Shown one piece after another: positions 6,553 to 9,925 of a DNA stretch of 9,925 bases (position 1 is the first letter of the stretch; each line of letters begins with the position of its first letter). The position numbers and the translations under genes are program-made. This stretch comes from Sulfuricella sp. (GTDB lineage: Bacteria > Pseudomonadota > Gammaproteobacteria > Burkholderiales > Sulfuricellaceae): positions 1 to 9,925 of the forward strand of contig JAIOJM010000386.1 of assembly GCA_019911785.1 (NCBI GenBank), written 5' to 3'. The notes below the pieces were generated by a model, which ran no database searches, had not been told where the DNA came from, and saw nothing but the letters and a program-made list of their open reading frames with translations.

Positions 6553-8347
6553 GGGAAGTATCTTTCTCGTCGAGGGTTGTGTTGGGAACTGTAAAGAGCT
6601 CGTCGTAACCACCTGCTGAGACGACACAGCCTTTGTCCAGGCGATAAATGATGTCACAGCCTTGCAGTGTGGTGAGGCGATGGGCAATCAGCACGATGGT
6701 GAGCTCACGACCCAATTTTTCAATGGCTTGCATGACAGCGGCCTCGGTTTCGCTGTCCAGCGCACTGGTGGCTTCATCGAACACCAAGACCTTGGCCTGT
6801 TTATAAAGCGCACGGGCGATACCAATGCGCTGACGCTGGCCGCCTGACAGGCGCACACCGCGCTCGCCGACCATGGCCGCGTAGCCCTCCGAGTTGGACT
6901 CAATAAATTCCGCGATTTGTGCCCGCTGAGCGGCCTGGCGCACACGCTCCAAGTCAATCTGCTCGGCTGGGACACCGAAAGCAATGTTTTCTGCAAACGA
7001 CGCATCGGCCAGAAAAATTGCCTGCGGCACATGCGCGACGTTGCGCTGCCAGGCAAGTCGTGTGGCGCCGGTGAGCGGCGTACTGCCGACGAGGATTTGA
7101 CCTGTGCTGGGCTGCAGCAGCCCCATCAACAAGTCCATGGCTGTGCTTTTGCCACTGCCGGTGGTGCCTATAAAACCCACCCGCGCGCCTTTGGGGATGA
7201 CCAGGTCGAGCTGGTGCAGTACGAGCGGCAACTGAGGCTGGTAGCGAAATGACATTTTTTCTAGCCGAATTTCCCGCTCAAACGGCAGCGGAGCCACCTG
7301 GGCTTGCGTTTCCCGTGCAACAGGTTGCTGCAACAGTGCAACCACATCGATTAACACTTGCCGATTGCCCGCGACGTGAACCCAGCCCTGGTAGGTCTGC
7401 TGCAGCAAGGGCATGAGCCGCTGCGCGCCCAAGGCGAGTGCGCCAAGGGTAGGAATGGCCGCCGCAATCCCACCGCCTGATGCGGTCATGTAGTAGCCTA
7501 GCAACGCGATGAGCACCATGCCCAGCGCCTCCACTGCAAAGCGGGGGCTGGGTCCAATGATGTTGTTGCTGGCTTGGGCTTGGCGCAAGGGCCAGTCGAT
7601 TTGGTTGAAGCGACACGCAAACAGAGGCTGAGTATGGTCCAGCAGGACATCACGAATGCCGCCGAGACCTTCTTGCATAGACTGCACACGCGTGTTGTAA
7701 GCCGCATTAATCACTTGACTGTTGCTGTCCAGGCGCTTGCGTGTAAACACAGATACGGTGGCGTAAATGCTGCCGAAGCCAAATAGAGCGACTGTGGCGA
7801 TCAGCGGATCAATCAACAATAGCGCGGTGATGATGAAGAGCGCCATGAGGATGGCGCTGCCGGTGTTGAGCAGGCCGAAAATCATATAGACAACAACGTC
7901 AACTTTGTTGATGCCGCCCATGATTTCGCTGCTGTTGCGGGTTACGTGGACTTCATAGGGTTGGTAGAGCGTGCGCCGGTAGACCTCTGCACCAAGCTCA
8001 TGACCGATGCCAAAGTTGAGCTTGGAGATGGCGTAGATCAGTACAAACCGCACGATCCCGGCCGCCACTGCTGTGCTTGCGAACAGCAGGGTGAGCTGCC
8101 AGCGAATATCTCCGGCATCGCTCAAGCCTAAAGTTGCGACCACCTGCGCCACCAACGGTCTTTGCAGGGCTTGCGCCGGGTCAGCCAGAATGGCCAGAAA
8201 GGGGACGATGGCGCCCAGGCTCAGCACTTCGGCCAAGGCACCCACCAGCATCAGGCCCAGCAGCAGCAACAGTTGCGTGCGCCGGCGCGGCGGCAGGCTG
8301 GCGATGAGGGTGCGCAGGCTTTTAATCAATGGGGTGGGCTGGGTCAT
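6542..8347 (-). CDS. ABC exporter (fused membrane and ATPase domains), PglK/MsbA type
   Basis: This half-transporter of 601 residues has an N-terminal membrane domain with hydrophobic segments near 25-55, 84-108, 150-178, 180-200 and 270-310, then a nucleotide-binding domain. Walker A is GTTGSGKST (394-402), the Q-loop Gln is 442 in VPQAIFLAD, the signature is LSGGQ (500-504), Walker B is LVFDEA (521-526) and the switch His is 556. The form FIGTTGSGKST is common in PglK-like proteins, which flip lipid-linked oligosaccharides; a place beside pseB/pseC and galE fits a glycan substrate. No peptidase domain is present. The start at ATG 8347 precedes the usual N-terminus of such proteins but lacks a clear ribosome binding site; in-frame ATGs at 8395 and 8491 are alternatives. 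Substrate and direction are inferred. Confidence 0.9.
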   Translation of the reverse strand: MTQPTPLIKSLRTLIASLPPRRRTQLLLLLGLMLVGALAEVLSLGAIVPFLAILADPAQALQRPLVAQVVATLGLSDAGDIRWQLTLLFASTAVAAGIVRFVLIYAISKLNFGIGHELGAEVYRRTLYQPYEVHVTRNSSEIMGGINKVDVVVYMIFGLLNTGSAILMALFIITALLLIDPLIATVALFGFGSIYATVSVFTRKRLDSNSQVINAAYNTRVQSMQEGLGGIRDVLLDHTQPLFACRFNQIDWPLRQAQASNNIIGPSPRFAVEALGMVLIALLGYYMTASGGGIAAAIPTLGALALGAQRLMPLLQQTYQGWVHVAGNRQVLIDVVALLQQPVARETQAQVAPLPFEREIRLEKMSFRYQPQLPLVLHQLDLVIPKGARVGFIGTTGSGKSTAMDLLMGLLQPSTGQILVGSTPLTGATRLAWQRNVAHVPQAIFLADASFAENIAFGVPAEQIDLERVRQAAQRAQIAEFIESNSEGYAAMVGERGVRLSGGQRQRIGIARALYKQAKVLVFDEATSALDSETEAAVMQAIEKLGRELTIVLIAHRLTTLQGCDIIYRLDKGCVVSAGGYDELFTVPNTTLDEKDTSHAG

Positions 8348-8576
8348 TGGATGCGGGGTCAAGTTGGTGCAAACCACTGTTTTTGCTGACGGCATTAAGT
8401 CGGCTCGTTTCGGCAAAGCGATCGTGATTTGAGCACGCAGGCCTTTCTGTCTGTGCGGTGTTTTGGCGCGTATAGCATTCCTGCATTCCACGGAATTCGC
8501 CCAGATCGGGCAAGTACCCTGAAGTATTGGCCGGGACTGTGGCGTCTTTGTGTGCGAAGCGGCGTAGCGTGCTCAT
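8322..8576 (-). CDS. Putative small ORF, second copy of a 48-codon repeated sequence
   Basis: This ORF of 84 codons begins MSTLRRFAHK at ATG 8576 with AAGGA five or so bases upstream, a good ribosome binding site. Its first 48 codons nearly repeat the ORF upstream of galE; the rest (from SNHDRF onward) is unrelated and runs 26 bp into the ABC exporter gene. The frame also extends upstream (ATGs at 8624 and 8699) without a better start. I recognise no family, signal peptide or membrane segment. It could be a real small protein, a partial duplicate, or a chance frame in the exporter leader. Of the six nucleotide differences between copies, three are silent third-position changes, which only weakly favours coding. 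Confidence 0.3.
   Translation of the reverse strand: MSTLRRFAHKDATVPANTSGYLPDLGEFRGMQECYTRQNTAQTERPACSNHDRFAETSRLNAVSKNSGLHQLDPASNDPAHPID
8433..8576 (-). repeat. 144-bp direct repeat, copy A (upstream of ABC exporter)
   Basis: This segment aligns without gaps with 9682-9825, with 6 mismatches by my reading. It lies 85 bp upstream of the exporter start, in the same orientation relative to transcription as copy B is to galE. The homology stops exactly at the ATG of the small ORF on one side. I see no terminal inverted repeats or target-site duplication. Confidence 0.92.
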
Positions 8577-8647
8577 ACCTTCCTTGGCGAGTCGATGGTA
8601 GCGGGGAAGATCAAGCTTGGGCATAGCTGTGTTTACGGGCGTAATTT

Positions 8648-9658
8648 TCACACGCTTTGCGCCTTTCGCTGTGACTGCCAATGCCATGTACTGGCACACA
8701 TAACTTCAAGGGTTCTATTGGCTCGCCAACCCAGTTGCTTTGCCGCCTTGTCTGCTTTGGCGTAACAGGTGGCAATGTCGCCCGAGCGGCGCGGGGCTAT
8801 CTGGTACGGCACGGGTTTTCCGCTGGCGGCTTCAAATGCTTTCACCACTTCCAATACGCTGTTGCCTTTGCCGGTGCCCAGGTTGATGGCGTGCCAACCG
8901 GTTTGGTGGGTAAGGAACTTCAGCGCCTCCAAATGGCCTTCAGCCAAATCCATGACATGGATATAGTCGCGCACCCCGGTCCCGTCTGGCGTGGGATAGT
9001 CATTGCCAAAGATATTCAGGTAAGGCAACTTGCCGGTAGCGACTTGCGCCACGTAGGGCATCAGGTTGTTGGGAATGCCGCTGGGGTCTTCGCCGATCAG
9101 GCCTGACTCATGCGCTCCTACGGGGTTGAAGTACCGCAGACATGCGATCCGCCAAGTCGTGTCTGTTTTGGCAACATCGGCGAGAATTTCTTCAATGTGC
9201 AGCTTGCTGCGGCCGTAGGGGTTGGTGGCGCTGGTGGAGTGCTCTTCGTCAATCGGCAGATATTGCGGGTCGCCATAGACAGTGGCGCTGGAGCTGAACA
9301 CCACAGTTTTGACATCGGTTGCCACCATGGCCTGCAGCAGGCTGATGGTGCCTTGGACGTTGTTGGCGTAGTAGTCGATGGGCTTGGCGACCGATTCGCC
9401 GACGGCTTTGAGGCCGGCAAAGTGGATCACAGCGGCGATTGCGTGGGTTTTGAGCGTTTCGGTGAGCAGCGCCGTGTCGCGAACATCTCCTTCAACGAGC
9501 GTAATGGGCTGGCCGGTGATCTTTTCCAACTGTTGCACGACATCAGGCTGGCTGTTGCAGAAGTTGTCGTACAGCACGACGCGATGCCCAGCTTGGGTGA
9601 GTACCACGGCCGTATGGCTGCCGATGTAGCCGGTGCCGCCAGTGAGCAGAATGTTCAT
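8648..9658 (-). CDS. galE: UDP-glucose 4-epimerase
   Basis: GalE interconverts UDP-glucose and UDP-galactose (some members also the N-acetyl forms) in the cytoplasm, supplying galactose for surface glycans. The protein of 336 residues has the NAD-binding GGTGYIG (7-13), Ser124 in SSSATVYG, and Tyr148/Lys152 in NPYGRSK, which match E. coli GalE Ser124/Tyr149/Lys153. RYFNPVGAH and the late GLGTGKGNS-like NLGTGKGNSVLEVV are typical. The start is ATG 9658: the following sequence MNILLTGG is the classic N-terminus, and the ATG overlaps the stop of the preceding small ORF. The C-terminal end (WQSQRKAQSV) departs from the usual WQSxNPxGY, so the last few residues may have been changed by the duplication next to it. 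Copies of a 144-bp repeat lie on both sides. Confidence 0.96.
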   Translation of the reverse strand: MNILLTGGTGYIGSHTAVVLTQAGHRVVLYDNFCNSQPDVVQQLEKITGQPITLVEGDVRDTALLTETLKTHAIAAVIHFAGLKAVGESVAKPIDYYANNVQGTISLLQAMVATDVKTVVFSSSATVYGDPQYLPIDEEHSTSATNPYGRSKLHIEEILADVAKTDTTWRIACLRYFNPVGAHESGLIGEDPSGIPNNLMPYVAQVATGKLPYLNIFGNDYPTPDGTGVRDYIHVMDLAEGHLEALKFLTHQTGWHAINLGTGKGNSVLEVVKAFEAASGKPVPYQIAPRRSGDIATCYAKADKAAKQLGWRANRTLEVMCASTWHWQSQRKAQSV

Positions 9659-9825
9659 GAAGCGGATTTCTCTTCGAGTGCGCACGCAGGCCTTTCTGTC
9701 ATAGCGGTGTTTTGGCGAGTATCGCATTCCTGCATTCCACGGAATTCGCCCAGATCGGGCAAGTACCCTGAAGTATTGGCCGGGACTGTGGCGTCTTTGT
9801 GTGCGAAGCGGCGAAGCGTGCTCAT
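9655..9825 (-). CDS. Putative 56-residue small protein between an unidentified gene and galE
   Basis: The ORF starts at ATG 9825 (MSTLRRFAHK) and ends with a TGA at 9655-9657. Its start overlaps the stop of the preceding gene (ATGA at 9822-9825) and its stop overlaps the galE start (ATGA at 9655-9658). An AGGAAGG stretch lies shortly upstream. Two such overlaps are a strong operon-like sign for a short frame. The first 48 codons recur at 8433-8576, where the repeated block again starts exactly at the ATG. The protein is polar and carries no visible signal peptide, membrane helix or known motif. I do not recognise it. It might instead be an untranslated repeat that happens to be open. Confidence 0.42.
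   Translation of the reverse strand: MSTLRRFAHKDATVPANTSGYLPDLGEFRGMQECDTRQNTAMTERPACALEEKSAS
9682..9825 (-). repeat. 144-bp direct repeat, copy B (upstream of galE)
   Basis: It is the partner of 8433-8576, about 96 percent identical by my alignment and in direct orientation 1,249 bp away. It ends 23 bp before the galE start. Recombination between the two copies would remove galE together with one repeat. Confidence 0.92.
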
Positions 9826-9923
9826 CCCTGCCCTTCCTGTGCAGCCAGCTCGGCGCGCATGGTTTCGATTTCGCTTTTCAGGGCGAGGTATTCGGCTTCC
9901 TTGCGGGCGAGGTAGGCGCGGGT
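9822..9923 (-). CDS. C-terminal end of an unidentified gene (5' part outside window)
   Basis: An open frame enters from the right edge and ends at TGA 9822-9824, giving 33 residues that end in LAAQEGQG. The segment is rich in Lys, Glu, Ala and Leu and looks like one amphipathic or coiled-coil helix (AEYLALKSEIETMRAEL). Such tails occur in several protein families, so no function can be given. The codon usage (many third-position G/C) fits a real gene, and the stop overlaps the start of the following small ORF as ATGA. Confidence 0.6.
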   Translation of the reverse strand, partial: TRAYLARKEAEYLALKSEIETMRAELAAQEGQG

Positions 9924-9925
9924 GA

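Noticed and set aside
8433..9825. Composite transposon or IS pair around galE
   Set aside because: The direct repeats lack inverted ends and encode no transposase, and no target-site duplication is visible.
9822..9923. Naming the right-edge tail gene as a type I restriction subunit or methyltransferase
   Set aside because: Only 33 residues of a helical, low-information tail are visible, which cannot support any family assignment.
9110..9925. 271-codon open frame on the plus strand opposite galE
   Set aside because: It lies antisense to a clear galE and the small ORF, its translation resembles no family, and it is open because of the high third-position GC of galE.

Overview
The window is a bacterial surface-sugar locus in which every recognisable gene lies on the minus strand, so the genes are transcribed from right to left. 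The gene content (GalE, a flippase-type ABC exporter, PseB, PseC and a WbpG/HisH/HisF amidation set) fits a Gram-negative bacterium. The dispersed repeats of the 'gcgaagcgaagcaatcc' type and the style of the proteins suggest a proteobacterium, perhaps beta or gamma. That assignment is inference only; no rRNA or other taxonomic marker is present. I see no tRNA, rRNA, CRISPR array, transposase or integrase.

Layout in transcription order. (1) 9822-9923: the C-terminal tail of an unidentified gene. (2) 9655-9825: a 56-codon ORF joined by ATGA overlaps to the tail gene and to galE. (3) 8648-9658: galE, UDP-glucose 4-epimerase. (4) 8322-8576: an 84-codon ORF whose first 48 codons are a near-identical copy of ORF (2). 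These two 144-bp direct repeats lie on either side of galE. (5) 6542-8347: an ABC exporter of the PglK/MsbA kind. (6) 5554-6552: pseB. (7) 5257-5553: a gap with a 116-bp hairpin-forming dispersed repeat. (8) 3937-5256: pseC, carrying an in-frame insertion of about 54 codons derived from the same repeat family. (9) 3404-3940: a GNAT acetyltransferase (probable PseH role). (10) 2530-3420: an aldo/keto reductase. (11) 1343-2533: a PseA/WbpG-type N-acetyl sugar amidotransferase. (12) 689-1312: HisH-type glutaminase. (13) 1-678: HisF-type partner, cut off by the window edge.

How the genes fit together: PseB and PseC convert UDP-GlcNAc to the 4-amino-4,6-dideoxy-L-altrose precursor of pseudaminic acid, and the GNAT protein probably acetylates the 4-amine. 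The PP-loop amidotransferase, fed with ammonia by the HisH/HisF pair, would turn an N-acetyl group into an acetamidino group, as WbpG/HisH2/HisF2 do for a mannuronic acid derivative in Pseudomonas O-antigen and PseA does for pseudaminic acid in Campylobacter. The HisF copy has Leu where true HisF has the catalytic Asp11, so it is probably a dedicated ammonia channel and not a histidine enzyme. PseG, PseI and PseF are not in the window and would be expected beyond position 1. The ABC exporter could move a lipid-linked glycan across the inner membrane. The aldo/keto reductase has no place in the standard pseudaminic acid pathway and hints at a variant sugar.

The strongest points for a second look are the repeat-derived segment inside PseC, the duplicated 48-codon ORF around galE, the Asp11 loss in HisF, and the unassigned reductase.
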